A DNA stretch of 64,000 nucleotides from Streptomyces sp. WM6378 (GCF_001279695.1 NZ_LGDD01000294.1:7893-71892); one strand, 5' to 3'. Shown: positions 28,732 through 36,610, numbered from the stretch's first letter. Notes: generated by a model not told the origin, from the letters alone. Numbers and translations: made by a program.

Positions 28732-29658
28732 TCAGCTCACCAGCCTGGACCGCAGCGCTGCCAAGTCGCCGAGACTCAGGCCCAGCCCCTGCGTCAGGTA
28801 CCCGTACAAGTCGCCGTACTGGGACGACAGTTGGGACAGCGCCGCGTTCAGGTAGTCGAGGCGCACTTCCTGCAGCGGGATCAGCAGGTCCGGGTTCTGC
28901 ATCATGCCCGACTGTTTCAGGCCCGCCCGCAGTGCCGCGTCGGCCGCCGCCCGGAAGCCGTTGGACGCCAGGTAGTCCTGCTGGGCCGTCGCGTCCGGCA
29001 CCCCGAGGGCGCGCAGGAGTACGTAACTCTCCCAGCCCGTACGGTCTTTGCCCGACGTGCAGTGGAAGAGCAGCGGCCCCCGCCCCGCCGCCAGGTCCTT
29101 GAGTGTCGCTCCGAACTGCGCGCGGCTCGCCGGGTCCGAGACGAAGTCCTGGTACACCGTCCGCATGAGGGCCTCCGCCTTGCCGTGGCCCAGCATCGCG
29201 TCCTGCTTCGCCGGGTCCTTGGACCCGATCGCCGCCAGCATCTGCGCGTACAGGCCGCTGTCGGAGACCGGGCGCGCGGTCGGGGCCAGCCCGGCGGGGA
29301 GGCGGTCGGGGCCGTCGTACTGGAGCTCCAGCGGCACCCGGAAGTCGACCACCTCGCGCAGGCCGAGCCGCGAGAGCGTCGTGATGTCCGCGTCTGTTGT
29401 CTTGTTCAGGGCGTCTGCCCGATAGGCGAGTCCGTACCGGACCCGCTTGCCGTCGTACGTCCAATAGCCGCCCAGATCACGGGCGTTGACCGCGCCCTGC
29501 AGGACGACCTGGTGGATCGGCGACGCCTCCTGCCGGTGCGCGCCGCCGACAGCCACGGCCGGCGCCGCCGTCGGCATGCCCACCGCCAGGATCGCGGCGA
29601 CCACGGCGGTCGCCATCCTGGCACGTGTCACCTTGCGGATGGAGTGGTGATGGTTCAT
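28732..29658 (-). CDS. Secreted tyrosine-protein phosphatase
   Basis: The 308-residue protein starts at ATG 29658 (MNHHHSIRKVTRARMATAVVA) and has a signal peptide of about 38 residues ending PAVA. The phosphatase P-loop is LLFHCTSGKDRTGWESYVLL (about residues 180-200), with catalytic Cys and Arg in HCTSGKDR. NARDLGGYWTYDGKRVRYGLAYRADAL near the N-terminus and EVVDFRVPLELQYDGPDRLP are typical of the Y_phosphatase3 group. These enzymes hydrolyse phosphotyrosine, or in some cases phosphoinositides, outside the cell. It is the only gene between the MerR pair and ipdC, reads in the same direction as ipdC, and has no evident link to steroid breakdown. Confidence 0.93.
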   Translation of the reverse strand: MNHHHSIRKVTRARMATAVVAAILAVGMPTAAPAVAVGGAHRQEASPIHQVVLQGAVNARDLGGYWTYDGKRVRYGLAYRADALNKTTDADITTLSRLGLREVVDFRVPLELQYDGPDRLPAGLAPTARPVSDSGLYAQMLAAIGSKDPAKQDAMLGHGKAEALMRTVYQDFVSDPASRAQFGATLKDLAAGRGPLLFHCTSGKDRTGWESYVLLRALGVPDATAQQDYLASNGFRAAADAALRAGLKQSGMMQNPDLLIPLQEVRLDYLNAALSQLSSQYGDLYGYLTQGLGLSLGDLAALRSRLVS

Positions 29659-29729
29659 GGGGGATCGATCAACTCCCTTGCGTCTAAGGGGGATTCGTCC
29701 AAATGGGATTGAAGGGGATTCAAGGGGGT

Positions 29730-30794
29730 TCACTCTGCCGTCGGCAGGGTGGCCAGCACGTGCGCGGCCTCGGTCAGCACGCGGGTGATCAGTTCCTCGC
29801 AGCTCGGGAGGTCCTCGATCAGCCCGGCGACCTGGCCCGAGGCCATCACGCCGAGATCGGTGCGGCCCTCGACCATCGACGCCCGCAGCAGCATCGGAGT
29901 GTTCGCGGCCAGGAGCGTCTGGCTCCAGGTCAGGTTCTTGCCGTGCTTCATCGCGACGCCGTCCCTGACCAGTTGGGGCCAGCTCAGGCCGGAGATCTTC
30001 CGGAAGCCGGATGCCCGGCGCACCGCCTGCGCCAGCGCCCTGACGCGGCCGGCCCCTTCCAGCGACGCGACGAGTTCCGTACGGAGCATGCGGTGCGGCA
30101 GCCCGTCCACGGCCGTCGTCACGGTGACGTCCTTGACCGTCGCTTCCAGGTACTTCGCCTTGACCGCGTCCGGGACCGTGGAGTCCGAGGTAAGCAGGAA
30201 GCGGGTGCCCATCGCCACGCCCGCCGCGCCGAAGGCGAGCGCCGCCACCAGGCCCCGGCCGTCGTGGAAGCCGCCCGCCGCGATCACCGGGATGTCGACC
30301 GCGTCCACGACTTGCGGCAGCAGCACGGTGGTCGCGACCTCCCCCGTGTGGCCGCCGCCCTCGCCGCCCTGCACGATCACCGCGTCCGCGCCCCACGCCG
30401 CGACCTTCTCGGCATGCCGCCGCGCGCCGATGGAGGGGATCACGACGACGCCCGCGTCCTTCAGCTCGGCGATGAGTTCGCGGGAGGGGGCGAGCGCGAA
30501 GGACGCCACGCGCACGCCCTCGTCGATGATGATCCGGACCCGCTCGCGGGCATCGGCGGCATCGGCCCGCAGATTGACCCCGAACGGCTCCTCCGTACGG
30601 GCCTTGACCTCCCGCACCGCCAGACCCAACTGCTCGGTCGTCATCGTGGCGGAGGCGAGGATGCCCAGGGCGCCCGCGTTCGCGGTGGCCGAGACCAGGC
30701 GGGGGCCCGCGACCCAGCCCATGCCGGTCTGCACGATCGGATGCCGGACGCCGACCAGCTTCGTCAGGGCCGTCTCCAGGCGGGGCGTCGTCAC
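29730..30794 (-). CDS. ipdC: Nitronate monooxygenase-family flavoprotein, IpdC-like
   Basis: The 354-residue TIM-barrel flavoprotein starts at GTG 30794, whose GTGA overlaps the ipdB stop. It has GMGWVAGPRLVSATANAGALGIL, QGGEGGGHTGEVATTVLLPQ and GGFHDGRGLVAALAFGAAGVAMGTRFL, the FMN-binding features of the 2-nitropropane dioxygenase family. In mycobacteria and rhodococci the gene beside ipdAB (Rv3553, ipdC) encodes a reductase of this family acting on a C/D-ring CoA intermediate. Context, not sequence, decides between that role and nitronate oxidation. It ends the leftward echA20-ipdA-ipdB-ipdC operon. Confidence 0.88.
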   Translation of the reverse strand: MTTPRLETALTKLVGVRHPIVQTGMGWVAGPRLVSATANAGALGILASATMTTEQLGLAVREVKARTEEPFGVNLRADAADARERVRIIIDEGVRVASFALAPSRELIAELKDAGVVVIPSIGARRHAEKVAAWGADAVIVQGGEGGGHTGEVATTVLLPQVVDAVDIPVIAAGGFHDGRGLVAALAFGAAGVAMGTRFLLTSDSTVPDAVKAKYLEATVKDVTVTTAVDGLPHRMLRTELVASLEGAGRVRALAQAVRRASGFRKISGLSWPQLVRDGVAMKHGKNLTWSQTLLAANTPMLLRASMVEGRTDLGVMASGQVAGLIEDLPSCEELITRVLTEAAHVLATLPTAE

Positions 30795-31537
30795 GGCCTG
30801 ACCTCGCGGTCGCGCAGGTCGTCCGGGTCGATGACCTCTCGGATGAGGCGGAGTTCCTCGGGGGTGGGTGCGCGGGTGTACGCCGGCTCGTCGAGGCCGG
30901 ACAGGTCGAACGCCGTCGCCTCCCGCACCTGGTCGACCGTCACCCCCGGATGCAGCGACACCACCCGCATCGAGTGGTCCGGCGTCGCGAAGTCGAAGAC
31001 GCCCAGGTCGCTCACGACGCGCGGGATGCGGTGGTAGCGCGTCGCGGACGGGCCCGCGGCCGCCGCGCTGTCGTAGCCCACCCCGCTGATCAGGTCTACC
31101 TTCGGCACGAAGACCCGGGTCGAGTGCTTCGGTACCCAGTAACTCACCGGATTGTTGAGGGTGTTGACCGGTGCGCCGCGTACGCCGAGGAGCTGGCGGG
31201 CGGGCTGCTTCCAGTCGCCGATGCAGGAGATGTTCTGGTTGCCGAACCGGTCGATCTGGCTCGCGCCCATCATGACGTGCCGCCGGCCGCCGGTGACCAT
31301 CGCGAGGTGCTGGCGGTACGGCAGCCAGCCCTCGGGCTCCCCGTCGAGGCCGACCAGCATCGCCTCGCCGTCGGTGAGCAGCAGGTCGGGCGAGAAGGTG
31401 CGCCGGGCGAGCCGCGCGCCGACCGACGGGATCAGACCCATGGGGCTCGCGAGCACCTCCCCGTTGTCGCGCCAGGCCTCGGCGCAGGCGATCACGCAGT
31501 ACTCGGCGCGGCTGACACGCACGGTGCTCGTCGTCAT
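30791..31537 (-). CDS. ipdB: CoA-transferase-fold hydrolase beta subunit, IpdB-like
   Basis: The 248-residue protein starts at ATG 31537, overlapping the ipdA stop. It is a class I CoA-transferase beta-type subunit: EYCVIACAEAWRDNGEVLASPMGLIPSVGARLA, LLLTDGEAMLV, VMMGASQIDRFGNQNIS, then KVDLISGVGYD. IpdA-IpdB of Rhodococcus and Mycobacterium opens the last steroid ring (COCHEA-CoA) by retro-Claisen hydrolysis despite the transferase fold. The order ipdA-ipdB-ipdC with 4-base overlaps is the same here. The specific name rests on context plus similarity; 3-oxoacid CoA-transferase is the alternative reading. Confidence 0.88.
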   Translation of the reverse strand: MTTSTVRVSRAEYCVIACAEAWRDNGEVLASPMGLIPSVGARLARRTFSPDLLLTDGEAMLVGLDGEPEGWLPYRQHLAMVTGGRRHVMMGASQIDRFGNQNISCIGDWKQPARQLLGVRGAPVNTLNNPVSYWVPKHSTRVFVPKVDLISGVGYDSAAAAGPSATRYHRIPRVVSDLGVFDFATPDHSMRVVSLHPGVTVDQVREATAFDLSGLDEPAYTRAPTPEELRLIREVIDPDDLRDREVRP

Positions 31538-32376
31538 TTCTGCTCCTCGTGCCAGCTCTGCACGGCCGACTGGTAGGACTTCTCGTCAGGCCCGGACAGG
31601 AAGCGCTCGGCGAACTCGGGCCAGGGCGTGCTCGCGTACAGCTTCTGGAACGGCTCGTCGCGGCCGTAGTCGGGGACGCAGGACGTGAAGTGCGCGCCGT
31701 TCGGGCTCTCCACGACTCCCGTCACCGCATACCGCTTGACCAGCAGGGACTGCGGCACTGTGGCCCCGAAGCCGTCCACGATCCGCTCGCACGAGACGTA
31801 CGCGCTGTCGGCGGCCTCGCAGAACAAGTCGTCGAAGTACGGGTCGGGTCCGAGGTACTGGCCGTTGCCGAGCCGGTCCGCGCGGTTGAGGTGGACGAGC
31901 GCCGCGTCCATGCGCAGGGCCGGCATCGCGACGAACGTCTCGCCGTCCTCGTACGGTGAAGTGACCGTACGCAGCGCCGGGTTGACCCGCATCACGTCGG
32001 AGCCGATGCCCGCGCGGACCGGCAGGAACGGCAGCCGGTTGGCGGCCGCGTGCAGCCCCCACATGAACATCGCCTCGTCGACCTCCATCAGCTCGAACGC
32101 GCCCGCCTGGCGGGCCGCGCGGAAGTGCGGCTCCAGGGGGATCGAGTCGAGCGTCGCGAAGGGCGCGACCAGTTTGCGGATCCTCCCGGCGGCGGCGAGC
32201 AGGCCGACGTCGGGGCCGCCGTACGAGATCACCGTGAGGTCGGTGACGGGGGAGCGGAGCAGGGCGCGCACCAGCGCCATCGGTTTGCGGCGCGAGCCCC
32301 AGCCGCCGATGCCGATGGTCATGCCGCTGCGCAGCCGCGCGACGACGTCCTCGGGCGTCATGGTCTTGTCCGTCAC
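31534..32376 (-). CDS. ipdA: CoA-transferase-fold hydrolase alpha subunit, IpdA-like
   Basis: The 280-residue protein starts at GTG 32376, overlapping the echA20 stop. MTPEDVVARLRSGMTIGIGGWGSRRKPMALVRALLRS is the class I CoA-transferase alpha signature with the GIGGWG loop. ISYGGPDVGLLAAAGRIRKLV and FELMEVDEAMFMWGLHAAANRLPFLPVRAG follow the IpdA pattern. It pairs with the ipdB product to form the ring-opening hydrolase of steroid C/D-ring catabolism. It lies in a tightly overlapped operon, so subunits are made in equal amounts. Confidence 0.88.
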   Translation of the reverse strand: MTDKTMTPEDVVARLRSGMTIGIGGWGSRRKPMALVRALLRSPVTDLTVISYGGPDVGLLAAAGRIRKLVAPFATLDSIPLEPHFRAARQAGAFELMEVDEAMFMWGLHAAANRLPFLPVRAGIGSDVMRVNPALRTVTSPYEDGETFVAMPALRMDAALVHLNRADRLGNGQYLGPDPYFDDLFCEAADSAYVSCERIVDGFGATVPQSLLVKRYAVTGVVESPNGAHFTSCVPDYGRDEPFQKLYASTPWPEFAERFLSGPDEKSYQSAVQSWHEEQK

Positions 32377-33152
32377 GGGGAGGCCTCCTCGGTGGCCGGT
32401 GCGCGGGAGGTGTCGGGTGCTCCGAAGGTGCCGCGGACGCGGTCGGCGACGCCGCTGAGGTTGGCCTCGAAGGTGAAGCCCTGCTCGAAGCGGTAGCTGC
32501 GGCGTACGTCGACCGGGTCGATGCCGTTGATGGCGGCCTTGGCGAGCCGGATCAGCGTGCCGTCCTTGCTGGCGATCTCCCGCGCCAACTCCAGTGCTGC
32601 GTACTGGAGTTCATCACGGGGGACCACCTTCCACACCGCGCCGTGGGCGTGCAGCTCCTGGGCCGTCGCCGCGCGCGAGGTGTAGTACAGCGCGCGCATG
32701 AGGTGCTGCGGGACCAGGCGGGCGAGGTGGGTGGCGGCGCCGAGTGCGCCGCGGTCCAGTTCGGGCAGGCCGAAGACGGCGTCGTCGCTCGCCACGATCG
32801 CGTCCGCGTTGCCGACCAGGCCGATGCCGCCGCCGAGGCAGAACCCGCCGACCGCCGCGACGACCGGCACCTCGCACTCGTACACGGCGGCGAAGGCCTC
32901 GTAACAGCCCCGGTTCGCGCCGATGAGGGCGGTGTGGCCGGGGTCGCGCTGCATCTCCTTGATGTCGACCCCGGCGTTGAAGCCGCGGCCCTCGGCGGCG
33001 AGCACCACACAGTGGTTCCCGGGGTCGCGCCCAGCCGCGCGGACCGCGTCGGCGAGGTCGTACCAGCCCTGCACGGGAAGGGCGTTGACGGGCGGGAAGT
33101 CGACCGTGACGAGGCAAATGCCCTTCTCGGGGCTTGAGGTGGAGACACCCAT
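32373..33152 (-). CDS. echA20: Enoyl-CoA hydratase-family enzyme, EchA20-like
   Basis: The 259-residue crotonase-fold protein starts at ATG 33152 (MGVSTSSPEKGICLVTVDFPPVNALP). A TTG/GTG start further up would run through the operator. AAEGRGFNAGVDIKEMQRDPGH and AAVGGFCLGGGIGLVGNADAIVASDDAVFGLPELDRGALG are the oxyanion-hole segments. EchA20 in mycobacteria hydrolyses the ring of the bicyclic CoA intermediate that precedes IpdAB. As first gene of the leftward operon it lies 22 bases from the 14-bp KstR2-type site shared with the divergent SDR pair. Confidence 0.88.
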   Translation of the reverse strand: MGVSTSSPEKGICLVTVDFPPVNALPVQGWYDLADAVRAAGRDPGNHCVVLAAEGRGFNAGVDIKEMQRDPGHTALIGANRGCYEAFAAVYECEVPVVAAVGGFCLGGGIGLVGNADAIVASDDAVFGLPELDRGALGAATHLARLVPQHLMRALYYTSRAATAQELHAHGAVWKVVPRDELQYAALELAREIASKDGTLIRLAKAAINGIDPVDVRRSYRFEQGFTFEANLSGVADRVRGTFGAPDTSRAPATEEASP

Positions 33153-33173
33153 GGGCGGATCAGCTACCTTTCC

Positions 33174-33187
33174 ACCAAACATTTGTT
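33174..33187. promoter_or_regulatory. KstR2-type operator between echA20 and SDR genes
   Basis: On the minus strand it reads AACAAATGTTTGGT, differing by one base from the site at 22058-22071. It fits AnCAAGnnCTTGnT with two symmetric mismatches (A and T replacing G and C), so the dyad is kept. It sits between two divergent start codons 68 bases apart. Confidence 0.75.
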
Positions 33188-33220
33188 AGGTCAGGTGTTA
33201 GCTCAGGAAGGTAGCAGCGG

Positions 33221-34009
33221 ATGGAGCTGGCCGGGAAGGCAGTCGTCGTCACCGGTGGCACCCGGGGCGTGGGCGCGGGGATCGCGAAGGCGTTCCTCGG
33301 AGCGGGCGCGGACGTGGTCGCGTGCGCCCGCCGACCGCCCGACGAACCCGTCGAACTCGGCGGCCGGAAAGCCGAGTTCCGCCCGCTGGACCTGCGGGAA
33401 CCCGACGCCGTACGAGCCTTCTTCGCCGAGGTCGCCGCCGACTACGAGCGCCTCGACGTGCTGGTCAACAACGCGGGCGGCACCCCGTACCGGCTGCTCG
33501 ACGAGGGCGAGGCCGAACGCCACGCGCGGGTCGTCGAGCTGAATCTGACGGCCCCGCTCACCGCGTCGCTCGCCGCCCGGCCGTATCTGCGGGCGGCCCG
33601 CGGCTCGGTCGTGATGATCGGCAGCGTGAGCGGAGGGCGGCCCTCGCCCGGATCGGCAGCGTACGGGGCCGCGAAGGCGGGCCTGGAGAGCCTCGCCCGC
33701 TCGATGGCGGTGGAGTGGGCGCCCGAGGTCCGGGTCAACACCCTGGTGCTCGGGATGGTCCGCACGGAACTGAGCGAGCTGCACTACGGCGACGCGGAGG
33801 GCGTCGCGCGGGTGGGCGCGACCGTGCCGCTCGGCCGGCTCGCCGAGCCCGAGGAGGTCGGGGCGGCCGCCGTCTTCCTCGCCTCGGCGAAGGCGTCCTA
33901 CATCAGCGGCGCGTCGCTGCTCGTCCACGGCGGCGGCGAGCGCCCGGCGTTCCTGGCGGCGGCCACGGTCAATCAACGTGTCAACTCACTTGAAGGGAAC
34001 GGAAGATGA
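33221..34009 (+). CDS. SDR oxidoreductase of the steroid-ring regulon (Rv3549c-like)
   Basis: The 262-residue SDR starts at ATG 33221 with AGGAAGG upstream. It has VVVTGGTRGVGAGIAKAFLGAGADVVACARR (NADP-type Arg), LVNNAGG, a catalytic Ser in MIGSVSGG and YGAAKAGLESLARS. Position divergent from echA20 corresponds to Rv3549c in the M. tuberculosis KstR2 cluster. The exact oxidation step is not known from sequence. It overlaps the next SDR by ATGA. The C-terminal extension PAFLAAATVNQRVNSLEGNGR is unusual and low in conservation. Confidence 0.88.
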   Translation: MELAGKAVVVTGGTRGVGAGIAKAFLGAGADVVACARRPPDEPVELGGRKAEFRPLDLREPDAVRAFFAEVAADYERLDVLVNNAGGTPYRLLDEGEAERHARVVELNLTAPLTASLAARPYLRAARGSVVMIGSVSGGRPSPGSAAYGAAKAGLESLARSMAVEWAPEVRVNTLVLGMVRTELSELHYGDAEGVARVGATVPLGRLAEPEEVGAAAVFLASAKASYISGASLLVHGGGERPAFLAAATVNQRVNSLEGNGR

Positions 34010-34959
34010 GCGGTTTGTGCGAGGGCCGGGTCGTGATCGTGACCGGCGCGGGACGGGGGCTCGGGCGCGCCCACGCGCTGGCGTTCGCCGGGCAGGGGGC
34101 GCGGGTCGTGGTCAACGACCTCGGGGTCGGAGTCGACGGGCAGGGCGTTCCCCAAGGTCTCGGCTCGGCTCGACCAGGGGAGGCCCCGATGGCCGGCCCC
34201 GCCCAGTCGGTGGTGGACGAGATCCAGGCGGCGGGCGGCGAGGCGGTGGCGCACGGCGGCGACATCGCGACGACCGAGGGTGCGGCCTCGCTGATCGCGA
34301 CGGCGTTGGACGCGTTCGGCGCGCTGCACACCCTGGTCAACAACGCGGGGTTCCTGCGCGACAGGATGCTGGTCAACCTGGAGGAGGACGACTGGGACGC
34401 GGTCATGCGGGTCCACCTCAAGGGCCACTTCCTGCCGCTGAAGCACGCCGCCGCGTACTGGCGCGCCGAGGCGAAGGCGGGCCGCGAGGTCGCGGCCCGG
34501 GTGGTCAACACCAGCTCCGGGGCAGGGCTGTTGGGCTCAGTCGGCCAGGGCAACTACAGCGCAGCGAAGGCCGGGATCGTGGGGCTCACCCTGGTCGCGG
34601 CGGCCGAGATGGGCCGGTACGGAGTCCAGGTCAACGCGATCGCCCCGGCGGCCCGCACCCGGATGACGGAGGGGACCTTCGCGGAGGCGATGGCGGCGCC
34701 GGGGAAGCCGGGGGCCTTCGACGCGATGGCTCCCGACAACGTCTCGCCGCTCGTGGTGTGGCTGGGCTCGGCCGCGAGCGAGGGCGTCACCGGCCGGGTC
34801 TTCGAGGCGGAGGCGGGCCGCATCACCGTGATGGAGGGCTGGCGCCCGGGACCGACGAGCGACAAGGGCGCCCGCTGGACCCCGCGCGAGGCGGGCGAGG
34901 CGGCCCTCAAGCTCCTTGCGGAGGCGGAGACTCCGGGGGTGGTGTACGGATCGCGATAG
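34006..34959 (+). CDS. SDR oxidoreductase of the steroid-ring regulon (Rv3548c-like) with in-frame repeat insertion
   Basis: The 317-residue SDR starts at ATG 34006, within the stop of the preceding SDR. It has the long form typical of MFE-2-like SDRs: VIVTGAGRGLGRAHALAFAGQGARVVVNDLGVGVDG, then AGPAQSVVDEIQAAGGEAVAHGGDI, NNAGFLRDRM, SGAGLLGSVGQGNYSAAKAGIVGLT, and a C-terminal extension with GWRPGPTSDKGARWTPREAGEAALKLL. These traits match Rv3548c of the KstR2 cluster. Between GVDG and AGPAQ the DNA (34147-34190) is a palindromic repeat element that adds about 15 residues (QGVPQGLGSARPGEAPM). The loop position suggests the enzyme tolerates it. Confidence 0.88.
   Translation: MSGLCEGRVVIVTGAGRGLGRAHALAFAGQGARVVVNDLGVGVDGQGVPQGLGSARPGEAPMAGPAQSVVDEIQAAGGEAVAHGGDIATTEGAASLIATALDAFGALHTLVNNAGFLRDRMLVNLEEDDWDAVMRVHLKGHFLPLKHAAAYWRAEAKAGREVAARVVNTSSGAGLLGSVGQGNYSAAKAGIVGLTLVAAAEMGRYGVQVNAIAPAARTRMTEGTFAEAMAAPGKPGAFDAMAPDNVSPLVVWLGSAASEGVTGRVFEAEAGRITVMEGWRPGPTSDKGARWTPREAGEAALKLLAEAETPGVVYGSR
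34147..34190. repeat. Palindromic repeat element inside an SDR coding sequence (copy 2)
   Basis: TTCCCCAAGGTCTCGGCT followed by CGACCAGGGGAGGCCCC resembles the C/G-rich elements at 10211-10275 and 56239-56276. CCCC...GGGG and GGTC...GACC form nested stems. The reading frame is kept through it. Confidence 0.6.
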
Positions 34960-35093
34960 GGGCGTTGAACGATCTCAGGTTGCGGATGCCTTAACCGCCC
35001 GTGGCGCTTTCATTACGCATGTGACCGCCTCGGTTAACAGGTAGAAAAATCAACGGTGTTGGCGTTGACGGCCTCCGCTCTACGCGCGTCATC

Positions 35094-35525
35094 ATGGTGC
35101 ACATGACAATCCCCCCACGTTTCGCAGCCCTCGGCGGCGCCTTCGCCGTAGCCGCCGCCCTCCTCGCGGGTCCGGTCGCCGGCACCGCGTCGGCCGCCCC
35201 CACGGCCACCGCCGCCTCCGCCTCCGTGTCCGTGAAGTCGGTCGGCGACGTCTGTTACTCCGCGCTGCCGTCCCAGGCGCACGACACGATCAGCCTCATC
35301 GACCAGGGCGGCCCGTTCCCGTACCCCCGGGACGGCATCGTCTTCGACAACCGCGAGCAGGTGCTGCCGAGCCAGAGCAGCGGCTACTACCACGAGTACA
35401 CCGTGATCACCCCGGGCGCGCCGACGCGCGGCACCCGCCGCATCATCACGGGCGAGCAGGACCACGAGGACTACTACACCGCCGACCACTACGTCACGTT
35501 CCGCCTGGTCGACTTCGGCTGCTGA
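35094..35525 (+). CDS. Secreted guanyl-specific ribonuclease (RNase Sa-like)
   Basis: The 143-residue precursor has a signal peptide (about residues 1-37, ending ASA) and a mature domain that follows S. aureofaciens RNase Sa closely: VCYSALPSQAHDTISLID, GGPFPYPRDGIVFDNREQVLP, YYHEYTVITPGAPTRGTRRI and DHYVTFRLVD. The catalytic Glu is in HEYTV (about 101), the Arg in TRGTRR and the His in DHYVTF (about 132). Two cysteines can form the known disulfide. It cleaves RNA after guanosine outside the cell. ATG 35103 is an alternative start: TTGACG at 35065-35070 suggests a transcript starting close to it. No barstar-like inhibitor gene is adjacent. Confidence 0.95.
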   Translation: MVHMTIPPRFAALGGAFAVAAALLAGPVAGTASAAPTATAASASVSVKSVGDVCYSALPSQAHDTISLIDQGGPFPYPRDGIVFDNREQVLPSQSSGYYHEYTVITPGAPTRGTRRIITGEQDHEDYYTADHYVTFRLVDFGC

Positions 35526-35569
35526 ACCGGGAGTTGACCGGTAGTCGACCGGGAGCCGCCATGCGACGA

Positions 35570-35604
35570 GGCCCGCCTCGCCCCTTCCGGGGGTGGGGCG
35601 GGCC
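35570..35604 (+). terminator. Terminator after the RNase gene
   Basis: GGCCCGCC (35570-35577) pairs with GGCGGGCC (35597-35604), with further C/G pairing inside, and TTGGTGTT follows. Confidence 0.65.
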
Positions 35605-35691
35605 TTGGTGTTCACGCGGGGGCCGCCGAGGCTGAGCAAGGGTGGCTCGGATGGGCCTCGGCCGCATGCTGCCCCCTCCTTGGGACGCCTC

Positions 35692-35874
35692 TCACTGGGA
35701 CGCCTCTGCCCTCGCGCCGGTCTGCTTCTGCGCGGTGCGCCGGAGGCGGCGGTTGACCGCGTCGATCGCAGCACACGAGCCCTCGCCGTCTTCGACGCGC
35801 TCCCGGAAGTCGGACCAATCCGCGTCGGTCCAGCGGTCGAGGGCGGCCGGGAACGACGTGTCCTCGCCGGTCAC
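35692..35874 (-). CDS. Small acidic hypothetical protein
   Basis: A 60-residue protein starts at GTG 35874 (VTGEDTSFPAALDRWTDADW) with GGAGGG just upstream on its strand. The middle, SDFRERVEDGEGSCAAIDAV, is followed by a basic tail (NRRLRRTAQKQTGARAEASQ). There is no signal or membrane segment. I do not recognise a family. The good ribosome site and sensible composition favour a real gene over a shadow. It lies head-to-head with the small frame upstream of the NUDIX gene. Confidence 0.5.
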   Translation of the reverse strand: MTGEDTSFPAALDRWTDADWSDFRERVEDGEGSCAAIDAVNRRLRRTAQKQTGARAEASQ

Positions 35875-35933
35875 TGGCCCTCCGGCGGGTCCGTATCCGG
35901 GGTGACCGGCTCGGGGTCGGCGAGGCAGCACGC

Positions 35934-36092
35934 GTGGTGCAGCAGCTCGACGGCCTGAGCCGACGCATGGAGCCGCACGCGGGGTACCGGCCGGTCCGGG
36001 AGTACCTGGCGGACTTCGACGACGCGCGCAGGGCCAGAATGCTTCTGCTGGCCGACATCATCCCGTCGTCACCGGGAGGCACCCCCGCATGA
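35934..36092 (+). CDS. Small frame coupled to the NUDIX gene, possibly a gene remnant
   Basis: From GTG 35934 the frame gives 52 residues (VVQQLDGLSRRMEPHAGYRP, then VREYLADFDDARRARMLLLADI). It ends in an ATGA overlap with the NUDIX start, which suggests it is, or once was, a translated gene. Codon use is coding-like further upstream but no good start is seen, so it may be the tail of a truncated gene. No family is recognised. Confidence 0.4.
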   Translation: MVQQLDGLSRRMEPHAGYRPVREYLADFDDARRARMLLLADIIPSSPGGTPA

Positions 36093-36610
36093 GGCCCCAG
36101 GCTCCTACACCTGCCGATCCCGAAGCGTGGAATGCCTACCTCGCCGAAGGCAATGCCAAGCAGGCCCGCAAACGCGTCGCCGCCGATGTACTGCTCCGCG
36201 ATCCGTCGGGACGTGTGCTGCTGGTGAACCCCACCTACAAACCCGGATGGGACCTCCCCGGCGGGATGGTGGAAGCGAACGAGCCGCCGGAGGACGCCGC
36301 GATTCGGGAGCTGAGTGAGGAACTGCGGTTCCGGCCGACGTTGCGGGGACTGCTCGTGGTGGACTGGGTGGCACCGCACGGTCCCTGGGACGACCAACTC
36401 GCGTTCGTCTTCGACGGGGGCACTCTCGACGAGGCAGTGGCGGCCTCGTTGCGGCCCCGTGACGAGGAGTTGTCCGAGGCGGTGTTCGTGGCACCCGACG
36501 AGGTGCCCCGCCGGGTCAGTGACCGTATGCGGCGGCGATTCACCGCCGCACTGGATGCCCTCGCCACGGGGCGTCCGCGGTATCTGAGGGACGGCAGCCC
36601 TGTGGCATAG
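36089..36610 (+). CDS. NUDIX hydrolase
   Basis: The 173-residue protein starts at ATG 36089, overlapping the preceding stop. The NUDIX box GGMVEANEPPEDAAIRELSEEL (G-x5-E-x7-REL-x-EE) is complete, with the metal-binding REL-SEE glutamates. The substrate is a nucleoside diphosphate linked to another group, not identifiable here. After its TAG stop the same frame stays open for about 60 codons (GGPLLCLPNCAVTAFGERWD), which looks like degraded coding sequence from another gene and includes a rare TTA codon. Confidence 0.92.
   Translation: MRPQAPTPADPEAWNAYLAEGNAKQARKRVAADVLLRDPSGRVLLVNPTYKPGWDLPGGMVEANEPPEDAAIRELSEELRFRPTLRGLLVVDWVAPHGPWDDQLAFVFDGGTLDEAVAASLRPRDEELSEAVFVAPDEVPRRVSDRMRRRFTAALDALATGRPRYLRDGSPVA

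Noticed and set aside
29730..30794. Nitronate detoxification gene
   Set aside because: The flavoprotein lies in a four-base-overlap operon with ipdB, ipdA and echA20, so an IpdC role is more likely than nitronate oxidation.
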